The notes under the pieces: generated by a model
The model's database searches: none
What the model saw: the letters and a program-made list of their open reading frames with translations, nothing else
What the model was told of the DNA's origin: nothing
Position numbers and translations under genes: made by a program
From: Acidobacteriota bacterium
GTDB lineage: Bacteria; Acidobacteriota; UBA6911; JACQSX01
Assembly: GCA_016199665.1 (NCBI GenBank)
Contig: JACQGG010000157.1
Coordinates: 1 to 17,761, forward strand
Direction: 5' to 3'
Length of the DNA stretch: 17,761 nucleotides
Shown here: positions 6,653-13,018 of the stretch, one piece after another
Numbering within the stretch: the stretch's first letter is position 1
Layout of the letters: each line of letters begins with the position of its first letter

Positions 6653-8329
6653 CTAATTTATATGGAGGCGGGCCGGGCCTTGCAGCCCGCCTCCTCTGTC
6701 TTTCATCGACACCTTGATCGCCGACCAGTTGCCGTGCGATCCCAGAATCTGCACCCGCAGGTCGGATTCGTTCTCCAGCCGTGGAACCTCGGGCTGCTCC
6801 ACGATCAACCAAAGGGGAGAATCTCTCTGCAGGGCGCGACGCAACTCGGCCGGGTTTTCCAGACTTTCCAGAGCGGCCCGGCCCCTGCTGTAGTAGCCGA
6901 CAGTGTGATGAAAAGTGCGGTACTGGTACAGCACTCCGTCAGCAGGAAGGGTGGCCAGCGCCTGGCGCACAACCTGGCGCGTGGAATGAAAGGGCTCCAT
7001 GGCAGGGAGCACGGCCATGGTCAAAAACACCACGACCACCACATTGGCGCCGGCAAGGGCTACCAGGGCGCTGGCGATGCTGCGCCGGGCCAGCCCGGCG
7101 CCAAGCAGACTTCCGGCGCCAAGCAGGAGGCCCAGGACAACTCCCCTCCAGGCGCTGTGGTAGATCGTTTCAAGCGCCAGGGTGGCCGCGCCGCCCATGG
7201 CCAGCGCCATGACCCCGAGCAGAGCAAAAACAAACCGTCGCCGTCTCGCGGGAATTTCCTCAGCCGGGTCAGGCAGAAGCAAAGCGGTGACGATCGCAAG
7301 CGGCATCACCAGGGGCAGCACGTAGGCGGGCAGCTTGGACTGGCTCAGTGAAAAAAACAAAAAGGGAAGAACGATCCAGCTCCCCAGAAAGCAAAGCTCT
7401 GGAGTCAGGGATGGATGCTGATTCTCAAATGGCGGGCGCCGCAGCCGCAATTTGCACAGCCTGCGCCAAATTTGCTTTCCGCCCAGCAGTGTCACAACCG
7501 TCCACGGGTATATCCCAACAGCCAGCACACCGACATAGTAGTAGAACGGCTGTTCATGGTGGTGGATCCGGGTGAAGAACCGGGCGAGGTTGTGGTTCAG
7601 GATAAAGACGGAAATAAACTCAAAGCCGGTGCGCTCAATGATACGCCAGTACCAGGGGACGGCGACCCCCGCGCTGGCCAGCACCAGACAGGCCATCTGC
7701 AGGGATCGCCGCATTGACGGGTAAAGGAACAGCACCGGAACCGCGACCAAGGCTGCCAGCAGCAGAGCCACGGGGCCTTTAGCAAGCGCGGCCAGGCCAA
7801 TGGCAAGCCCCGATGCCAAATAGCACCAGGTCTGATCCTTGAGAAACCCGTACAGGTAGAGCAACAGTCCCGCAGACAGAAGCGCGCTGAAAAGAGAATC
7901 GGTGCTCGCGGCGCGGCTGAACACGAAAAACAGAGGCGCCGTTGACGCAGTCAACGCGGCGGCAAACGCCGTGTCTTCGTTAGCCAGCCCTCGGAGCACC
8001 CACCAGAGGAGCAGTATCGAGGCAGCCCCAACAAGGGCAGAGGGAAGACGGGCGCTCATCTCGCTGACGCCGAACAGGGAATAGCCGGCAGCGGCCAGCC
8101 AGTAGTAAAGAGGGGGCTTCTCCAGCCACGGCTTTCCGTGCAGGGTGGGAACGATGTAGTCGCCACTTTGCCACATTTCCTCGGCAACCTGGGCATAACG
8201 AGGTTCATCCGCTCCCACAAAGGCCAGACCACCCAGCCGGAGGCCCACTGTCAGATAAAGCACAAGAAACAGAAATAGAAATCTAGTCAAGGAGGACGAA
8301 ACCGTCGTCAAGTTTGGCGCTCGCACCAC
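6653..8329 (-). CDS. GT39 family (ArnT/PMT-like) membrane glycosyltransferase
   Basis: A 558-residue polytopic membrane protein of the GT-C fold. It carries the family's signature first periplasmic loop, GADEPRYAQVAEEM (about 39-52), with the D41-E42 pair, followed by GDYIVPTLHGKPWLEKPPLYYWL (about 56-78). NHNLARFF (245-252), PFYYYVGVLA and SQSKLPAYVLPLVMPLAI (329-346) are also typical. Relatives such as ArnT move a sugar from a polyprenyl-phosphate donor to lipid A or another acceptor at the outer face of the inner membrane. The acceptor here cannot be told from sequence or context. The start is GTG 8329 (a second GTG follows immediately), with only a weak ribosome-binding context; a TAGAAT at 8337-8342 could be a -10 element leaving almost no leader. 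The last dozen or so residues (GGGLQGPARLHIN) are encoded by an inverted repeat and have no family likeness. Confidence 0.9.
   Translation of the reverse strand: MVRAPNLTTVSSSLTRFLFLFLVLYLTVGLRLGGLAFVGADEPRYAQVAEEMWQSGDYIVPTLHGKPWLEKPPLYYWLAAAGYSLFGVSEMSARLPSALVGAASILLLWWVLRGLANEDTAFAAALTASTAPLFFVFSRAASTDSLFSALLSAGLLLYLYGFLKDQTWCYLASGLAIGLAALAKGPVALLLAALVAVPVLFLYPSMRRSLQMACLVLASAGVAVPWYWRIIERTGFEFISVFILNHNLARFFTRIHHHEQPFYYYVGVLAVGIYPWTVVTLLGGKQIWRRLCKLRLRRPPFENQHPSLTPELCFLGSWIVLPFLFFSLSQSKLPAYVLPLVMPLAIVTALLLPDPAEEIPARRRRFVFALLGVMALAMGGAATLALETIYHSAWRGVVLGLLLGAGSLLGAGLARRSIASALVALAGANVVVVVFLTMAVLPAMEPFHSTRQVVRQALATLPADGVLYQYRTFHHTVGYYSRGRAALESLENPAELRRALQRDSPLWLIVEQPEVPRLENESDLRVQILGSHGNWSAIKVSMKDRGGGLQGPARLHIN
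6664..6694. repeat. REP-like inverted repeat at the 3' end of the GT39 gene
   Basis: A perfect 10-bp inverted repeat, GGAGGCGGGC (6664-6673) with GCCCGCCTCC (6685-6694), around an 11-base loop. It lies inside the final codons of the glycosyltransferase. Only an AT-rich stretch without a clean T-run follows on the minus strand. It could still stabilise or end the transcript ahead of vapB. Confidence 0.55.
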
Positions 8330-8416
8330 CCTTCAGATTCTAGCCCCAAATTAGCTGAATTTCACCGACCCGCTCCGGGGGCGGCTGCTAAATTCATTTT
8401 GCACTGAAAAGTCATT

Positions 8417-8432
8417 AATTCTTTAATTCTTT
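8417..8432. repeat. AT-rich tandem octamer between groEL and the GT39 gene
   Basis: Two exact adjacent copies of AATTCTTT (8417-8424, 8425-8432) in the 209-bp gap after the groEL terminator and before the GT39 start. Function unknown; it may lie in the upstream promoter region of the GT39 gene. Confidence 0.4.
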
Positions 8433-8475
8433 CACCGGCTGGAAAAAGGCGGGCAGGTCTGACGGGGGCGAGCAC

Positions 8476-8509
8476 AAAAAAGGCTCCGTACGCCTGCGCG
8501 TACGGAGCC
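8476..8509 (-). terminator. intrinsic terminator of groES-groEL
   Basis: On the minus strand a perfect 12-bp stem (GGCTCCGTACGC with GCGTACGGAGCC; 8498-8509 and 8482-8493) with a 4-base loop is followed by six T (8476-8481). It begins 29 bases after the groEL stop. This is a textbook Rho-independent terminator and separates groESL from the downstream glycosyltransferase. Confidence 0.93.
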
Positions 8510-8538
8510 CGGGGCCTTGCCGAAAAGGGAGCGTTGCG

Positions 8539-10170
8539 TCAGTACATTCCCCCCATTCCGCCGCCGCCGTGCGGCATGGCCGGCTCTTTCTTCTCTTCCG
8601 GAATCTCGGAAACCAGAGCTTCCGTGGTAAGAAGCAGCGCGGCAACCGAGGCGGCATTCTGCAGTGCAGTGCGGGTCACCTTTGTGGGATCGATCACCCC
8701 GGCTTTGACCAGATCCTCAAACTGCTCGGTTTCAGCGTTGAACCCGAAGTTGAGATCCGTGCTTTCACTGACCTTGCCCACCACCACGGCGCCCTCGTGA
8801 CCGGCGTTGCTGGCGATCTGACGCAACGGCTCTTCCAGCGCGCGGCGCACGATGGCGAGACCCACAGCCTCGTCGCCTTCCAACTTGAGCTTGTCAAGCG
8901 CTTTAATGGCGCGCACGAATGCGACCCCACCCCCGGGAACAATCCCTTCCTCAGACGCAGCCTTGGTAGCGTGCATTGCGTCTTCGACGCGAGCCTTTCT
9001 CTCCTTCAGCTCGGTCTCCGTCGCAGCGCCCACCTTGATCACGGCCACGCCGCCGACCAGTTTGGCCAGGCGCTCCTGGAGTTTCTCGCGGTCATAGTCA
9101 GACGTGGTTTCCTCAATCTGCGTGCGGATCTGCTTGACCCGGCCCGCAATATCCGACTGCTTGCCGTTCCCTTCAACGATGGTGGTGTTGTCCTTGTCGA
9201 TCGTAATTTTCTTGGCGCGGCCAAGATCTTCCGTGCGGACGTTTTCCAGCTTGATTCCCAGATCCTCGGATATGACCTTGCCGCCGGTCAGGATCGCGAT
9301 GTCCTCCAGCATGGCCTTGCGGCGATCGCCAAAGCCGGGCGCCTTGACTGCCGCCGCCTGCAGCGTGCCGCGCAGTTTATTGACCACCAGCGTCGCCAGC
9401 GCCTCGCCTTCAACATCTTCAGCCACAATCAACAGCGGCTTGCCCGACTTGGCCACCTGCTCCAGCAGCGGCAGCAGGTCCTTCATGGAGCTGATCTTCT
9501 TTTCATGGAGCAGAATCAGACAATCTTCCAGAGTGCTCTCCATTCGCTCCGGGTCGGTTACAAAATAAGGGGACAGATATCCCCGGTCAAACTGCATGCC
9601 TTCAACAATTTCCAGCGAAGTCTCAATGGTCTTGGCCTCTTCGACCGTAATGACGCCATCTTTGCCGACTTTGCTCATCGCTTCGGCAATGATGTTGCCG
9701 ATATTGGGGTCGTTATTGGCGGAAACGCTGCCGACCTGGGCAATCATTTCTTTGCCGCCCACCGGGGTGCTCATCTTCTTTATTGCGTCAACCACCGCCT
9801 CAACGGCCTTGTCAATACCGCGCTTGAGAGCCATTGGATTTGATCCCGCGGCTACGTTCTTGACCCCCTCGCGATAGATAGCCTGTGCCAGCACGGTGGC
9901 GGTAGTGGTGCCGTCTCCAGCCACATCGCTGGTCTTGCTGGCAACTTCGCGAACCATCGCGGCGCCCATGTTCTCCAGACCTTGCAGTTCGATTTCTTTT
10001 GCCACCGTCACGCCATCCTTGGTGATCACCGGAGAACCGAATTTCTTCTCCAAGACCACGTTGCGACCCCTGGGGCCCAGGGTAATCTTGACCGCGTCAG
10101 CCAGCCGGTTGACGCCGCGCAAGAGCGAATGGCGGGCGTCCTCGCCATGAGTAATGTTTTTAGCAGCCAT
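8539..10170 (-). CDS. groL: chaperonin GroEL (Hsp60)
   Basis: The 543-residue large subunit of the GroEL/GroES folding chamber in the cytoplasm. It binds non-native proteins and folds them in an ATP-driven cycle. Visible landmarks are KITLGPRGRNVVLEKKFG near the N-terminus, the ATP-site motif VAGDGTTTATVLAQ with D86, the apical-domain region around 190-370, the segment VEDAMHATKAASEEGIVPGGG with the catalytic aspartate before AMHAT, and the flexible GGM-rich tail ending GGGGMGGMY. It starts at ATG 10170 with AAGGAG (10181-10186) ten bases upstream. It follows groES by 90 bp in the same transcript and ends just before a strong terminator. It looks like the full-length, standard housekeeping copy. 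Confidence 0.99.
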   Translation of the reverse strand: MAAKNITHGEDARHSLLRGVNRLADAVKITLGPRGRNVVLEKKFGSPVITKDGVTVAKEIELQGLENMGAAMVREVASKTSDVAGDGTTTATVLAQAIYREGVKNVAAGSNPMALKRGIDKAVEAVVDAIKKMSTPVGGKEMIAQVGSVSANNDPNIGNIIAEAMSKVGKDGVITVEEAKTIETSLEIVEGMQFDRGYLSPYFVTDPERMESTLEDCLILLHEKKISSMKDLLPLLEQVAKSGKPLLIVAEDVEGEALATLVVNKLRGTLQAAAVKAPGFGDRRKAMLEDIAILTGGKVISEDLGIKLENVRTEDLGRAKKITIDKDNTTIVEGNGKQSDIAGRVKQIRTQIEETTSDYDREKLQERLAKLVGGVAVIKVGAATETELKERKARVEDAMHATKAASEEGIVPGGGVAFVRAIKALDKLKLEGDEAVGLAIVRRALEEPLRQIASNAGHEGAVVVGKVSESTDLNFGFNAETEQFEDLVKAGVIDPTKVTRTALQNAASVAALLLTTEALVSEIPEEKKEPAMPHGGGGMGGMY

Positions 10171-10260
10171 AATCTTGTTTCTCCTTTTTTGCTTTCTAAT
10201 TTCTTCTGAAAACTTCCAGGGGACGACTCATCGAAAACTTCTCTTGGGGAAAGGTCCTGG

Positions 10261-10584
10261 CTACGCCGCAGCGCTCTTGCTCTTTGCGCCGCCGCTGATG
10301 ACTCCCAGGATCTCCTCTTCGCGCATGATCAGGTACTCCTGGTCATCGATCTTCACTTCGGTGCCCGAATACTTGCCAAACAGGATGCGATCGCCCACCT
10401 TGACTTCCAGGTTCAGCTTGGTCCCATTTTCGAGGATCTTGCCGTTACCGATCGCAATGACCTCTCCTTCCTGGGGTTTTTCCTTGGCTGTATCCGGAAT
10501 GACGATCCCTCCTTTGATCTCTTCAGACTTGGCATCAATCCGCTTGACCAGCACCCGATCGTGCAATGGCTTCATACTGCTCAT
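10261..10584 (-). CDS. groS: co-chaperonin GroES (Hsp10)
   Basis: A 107-residue co-chaperonin that caps the GroEL ring as a heptamer. MKPLHDRVLVKRI is the classical first strand. The mobile loop that touches GroEL is around EEIKGGIVIPDTAKEKPQ, and VKVGDRILFGKYSGTEVKIDDQEYLIM is the standard C-terminal half. I start it at ATG 10584 (MSSMKPL) because AAAGGAG (10594-10600) lies nine bases upstream; the ATG at 10575 is the only other reasonable choice. The tail after ILGVI (SGGAKSKSAAA) is a little longer than usual. It is the first gene of the groESL operon, under CIRCE control. Confidence 0.98.
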   Translation of the reverse strand: MSSMKPLHDRVLVKRIDAKSEEIKGGIVIPDTAKEKPQEGEVIAIGNGKILENGTKLNLEVKVGDRILFGKYSGTEVKIDDQEYLIMREEEILGVISGGAKSKSAAA

Positions 10585-10593
10585 ACAGGTTAA

Positions 10594-10600
10594 CTCCTTT
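10594..10600 (-). promoter_or_regulatory. ribosome-binding site of groES
   Basis: AAAGGAG on the minus strand, nine bases before ATG 10584. It decides for the MSSMKPL start over the more upstream ATG at 10629, which lacks such a site and lies within the presumed leader. Confidence 0.7.
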
Positions 10601-10650
10601 CTTATCTGAATGTTACTTACATAATCCAACAGCTCTGGCTCCGAGGGCTG

Positions 10651-10677
10651 TTAGCACTCACGTTAATAGAGTGCTAA
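10651..10677. promoter_or_regulatory. CIRCE operator (HrcA binding site) of groESL
   Basis: A perfect match to the consensus: TTAGCACTC (10651-10659), nine bases, GAGTGCTAA (10669-10677). HrcA is the known repressor for this element and relieves repression on heat or protein stress. It overlaps the last base of the -10 box and covers the likely transcription start, 66 bases before the groES ATG. No hrcA gene lies in the window. Confidence 0.97.
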
Positions 10678-10705
10678 TTATAATGGCGCCCTGACCGGAT
10701 GTCAA
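10677..10705 (-). promoter_or_regulatory. consensus sigma-70-type promoter of groESL
   Basis: On the minus strand, TTGACA (10700-10705), a 17-bp spacer, and TATAAT (10677-10682): both hexamers perfect and spacing optimal. The -10 box touches the CIRCE element, so bound HrcA would block initiation directly. Confidence 0.92.
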
Positions 10706-10827
10706 ACTTCAGGGGAAAGAATCGGGTCGCGACCGGCCGGTAGACAACAAGCGGACCGTCGTCCCGGCAAAGCCCGAACGGGCCGTCGCCGCACGAGGGT
10801 TCCTGCGCAGACAAGGGGCGGGAGCAG

Positions 10828-11073
10828 TCAGGAAGAAGGAGGCCTCGGATTTTCTTTGGAAATCCTGTGCTGGGTAATCTTCTTGCTCAGCGTGTTGCGG
10901 TGGATTCCCATGGCGGCGGCAGTCTTGAGCAGATTGCCTTCACTCCTTCTCAGGGCGGTCTGGATGAAATGCTTCTCAAACTGCATCACGGCTTCATGCC
11001 AGAAGATGCCCTTCTCGACCATTTCAGTCGCCATTTCTTCCATCAAATCCCGCAGCTTCGTATTCTTGGGCAT
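10828..11073 (-). CDS. small Fis-type helix-turn-helix DNA-binding protein
   Basis: An 81-residue protein whose C-terminal half is a Fis-family helix-turn-helix (HTH_8). FEKHFIQTALRRSEGN is followed by LLKTAAAMGIHRNTLSKKI (about 32-66), the same module that ends NtrC-type activators and makes up Fis. No receiver or AAA+ domain is attached, so it is a stand-alone DNA-binding protein and probably acts as a dimer. The N-terminal 30 residues are helical and acidic. The start is ATG 11073, nine bases after the PHP gene's stop, with no strong Shine-Dalgarno sequence, suggesting translational coupling. It is the last gene of the purC-PHP-fis cluster. Its targets cannot be inferred. Confidence 0.85.
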   Translation of the reverse strand: MPKNTKLRDLMEEMATEMVEKGIFWHEAVMQFEKHFIQTALRRSEGNLLKTAAAMGIHRNTLSKKITQHRISKENPRPPSS

Positions 11074-11082
11074 CGGTTTATT

Positions 11083-11988
11083 TCAGCGGCTCCCGACCGC
11101 CTCAGCGCGGCTGCGCAGGTTGGCCAGCATTTCCGGAGTTCCCCGGCTGATTGACCCAAAGACAACCTGCGGTTTGGCGCGTCCATGAAAGTCGGACCCC
11201 GCCGTTGCAATCAACCCCAGCCGCTCTGCAATGGCAGAAAAATGCTCCACTTCTGCCCCGTCGTGGTAGCTCGTCCAGACCTCGAGGCCCTCCAGCCCCA
11301 GTCCTTTCAACTCGGCAATCAGCGCAGCATCCGCCTGAGTGAAGCGCGCTCCGGGATGCGCCAGGACGGGAACTCCGCCGGCGGCACGCACGGTCGATAT
11401 CGCCTCGTGAATCTCCAATTCCATCTTTGGGACATGGGCCGGCTTGCCCCTGAAAAAGAAATCCCTGTAAAAGTTCGCCTCCGCCAGAGTCCTCTTGTCC
11501 CCCAGCAGGTAAGGAACCAGCGCAGGGGGAGGTTCGCTGCGATACTTGTCCAGCACCGCCCGTGCGATTGCCGGACCTGTCAAAGGGAGATCTCCAGCCT
11601 GGCACCGCACTTCTTCCTCCGTGATCTGGATTCCCATGGCGCAGAGGCGCTCCATGCGCCCGCGAGCCTGCTCATCGCGCCGGACGTGGATCCGCTGGAG
11701 CAATTCCAGCAGTGCGGGAGCTTCCGGGTTGACAAACGGCGACAACAGGTGCAATTCACGACCTCTCAGCCCACTGCTGATTTCAACATTGGGGACCCAT
11801 TCCACCGACGGGAACTCTCGTTCAATCCACCTTCGATGAGCCAGCGCCGCGACCGTGTCGTGATCGCTCACGGCCAGCGCAACCATCCCGAGTTCCTCGG
11901 ACCTTGAAAACAGTTGATCGACCGTCCACTCTCCGTCGCTGCTGTAGTTGCTGTGTACGTGCAGGTCGTAGAAAGGAGGCGTTTTCAT
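11083..11988 (-). CDS. PHP-domain phosphoesterase, TrpH/YciV (RNase AM) type
   Basis: A 301-residue PHP-superfamily metal-dependent phosphoesterase. The metal-binding motifs are all present in order: DLHVHSNYSSDG (8-19), SDHDT (41-45), E69 in NVEIS, H80 in ELHLL, LAHPG (209-213) and GSDFHG (264-269). Arrangement and length match the TrpH/YciV group, whose E. coli member removes nucleotides from the 5' end of short RNAs and hydrolyses 3',5'-nucleoside bisphosphates. The specific substrate here is an inference. The ATG 11988 overlaps the purC stop as ATGA, so the genes are translationally coupled. The product is soluble, with no signal peptide. The Fis-like gene follows after nine bases. Confidence 0.88.
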   Translation of the reverse strand: MKTPPFYDLHVHSNYSSDGEWTVDQLFSRSEELGMVALAVSDHDTVAALAHRRWIEREFPSVEWVPNVEISSGLRGRELHLLSPFVNPEAPALLELLQRIHVRRDEQARGRMERLCAMGIQITEEEVRCQAGDLPLTGPAIARAVLDKYRSEPPPALVPYLLGDKRTLAEANFYRDFFFRGKPAHVPKMELEIHEAISTVRAAGGVPVLAHPGARFTQADAALIAELKGLGLEGLEVWTSYHDGAEVEHFSAIAERLGLIATAGSDFHGRAKPQVVFGSISRGTPEMLANLRSRAEAVGSR

Positions 11989-12878
11989 TCGAACGACAAT
12001 TCCTTGCCGGCCAGCAGACGATAGGCCTGCAGATACTTCTCGGAAGTGGACTCGATGATTGCCGGAGGCAATTCAGGGGCCGGCGGCCGCCGGTCCCAGG
12101 AGATCGATTCCAAATAGTCTCGCACAAACTGCTTGTCGAAGGACGGTTGCGGGCGGCCCGGCTGGTATTGCGCCGCTGGCCAGAAACGGGATGAGTCGGG
12201 AGTGAGCACCTCGTCAATCAGCAAAATGCGGCCATCGTCCAGGCCAAACTCAAACTTTGTGTCGCCCAGGATAATCCCCCGCTGGGTCGCGTACTCCGCA
12301 GCCTCGAGGTAAATCTGCAGGCTGAGATCCCGCAGCCGTCCCGCCACGTCCGTTCCCAGCAGTGCTGAGATCTCCTGGAACGAAACGTTCTGGTCATGAC
12401 CCGTTTGAGCCTTGGTGGCCGGCGTAAAAACAGGCTCGGGCAGTCTCTCGCATTCACGCAGCCCCTTGGGGAGTGGAAGGCCACAAACCGCACCCGTCTT
12501 CAAGTAGTCTTTCCAGCCCGAGCCTGCCAGATAGCCGCGCACGACACATTCAACGGGAAAAGGCTTCGCCTTGACGACCAGCATGGAACGGCCCAGCAAC
12601 TGCTCCCGGAAGGGCTGCAGCTCGGAAGGGAAATCGCAAAACCGAGTCGCGATGCGATGGTTTGCCACGATTGCGGAAGTCCGTTGCAGCCAGAACTCGG
12701 TCAGTTGTGTCAGCACCTGCCCCTTGAGGGGAATCAGGCTGGGAAGAACGCAGTCGAACGCAGAGATCCGATCCGTGGCTACGATCAGTAGTTTGTCATG
12801 AAACTGATAGATGTCGCGGACTTTTCCGCGATTGTGGAGTTTCAGCTCTCTTAGATCGATGGTCGCGTAGGTTGTCAT
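11985..12878 (-). CDS. purC: SAICAR synthase (phosphoribosylaminoimidazole-succinocarboxamide synthase)
   Basis: A 297-residue ATP-dependent ligase that joins aspartate to CAIR to give SAICAR in de novo purine synthesis. Family landmarks are RGKVRDIY (17-24), ATDRISAFDCVLPSLIPLKG, VECVVRGYLAGSGWKDY, GIILGDTKFEFG and LIDEVLTPDSSRFWP. The longer length (about 300 residues) puts it with the yeast-like and many non-proteobacterial enzymes rather than the about 240-residue E. coli form. It starts at ATG 12878. I see no Shine-Dalgarno sequence; a run of T on the coding strand precedes the start. Its stop overlaps the next gene's ATG by four bases. It lies 140 bp downstream of smc on the same strand. 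Confidence 0.97.
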   Translation of the reverse strand: MTTYATIDLRELKLHNRGKVRDIYQFHDKLLIVATDRISAFDCVLPSLIPLKGQVLTQLTEFWLQRTSAIVANHRIATRFCDFPSELQPFREQLLGRSMLVVKAKPFPVECVVRGYLAGSGWKDYLKTGAVCGLPLPKGLRECERLPEPVFTPATKAQTGHDQNVSFQEISALLGTDVAGRLRDLSLQIYLEAAEYATQRGIILGDTKFEFGLDDGRILLIDEVLTPDSSRFWPAAQYQPGRPQPSFDKQFVRDYLESISWDRRPPAPELPPAIIESTSEKYLQAYRLLAGKELSFE

Positions 12879-13018
12879 ATTCGAAAAAAATTGGAAAGGA
12901 GATTATTAACACAGAACTGCGGCAGGGGAAAGCGGGTTTATCCAGACCCAAGGCCGCTTCCAGATCCGGAGCCGAACTACCCGCCGGAACCGTCTTCACA
13001 CGCCGATTTCAGCAATCT

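Noticed and set aside
8569..9843. Long plus-strand open frame (424 codons) opposite groEL
   Set aside because: Antisense to GroEL, whose sequence is highly conserved; the translated product has no domain likeness.
10685..10827. Possible fis-operon terminator (GCCCG/CGGGC stem) between the Fis-like gene and the groESL promoter
   Set aside because: The stem is five base pairs with a two-base loop and only three T after it; too weak to call.
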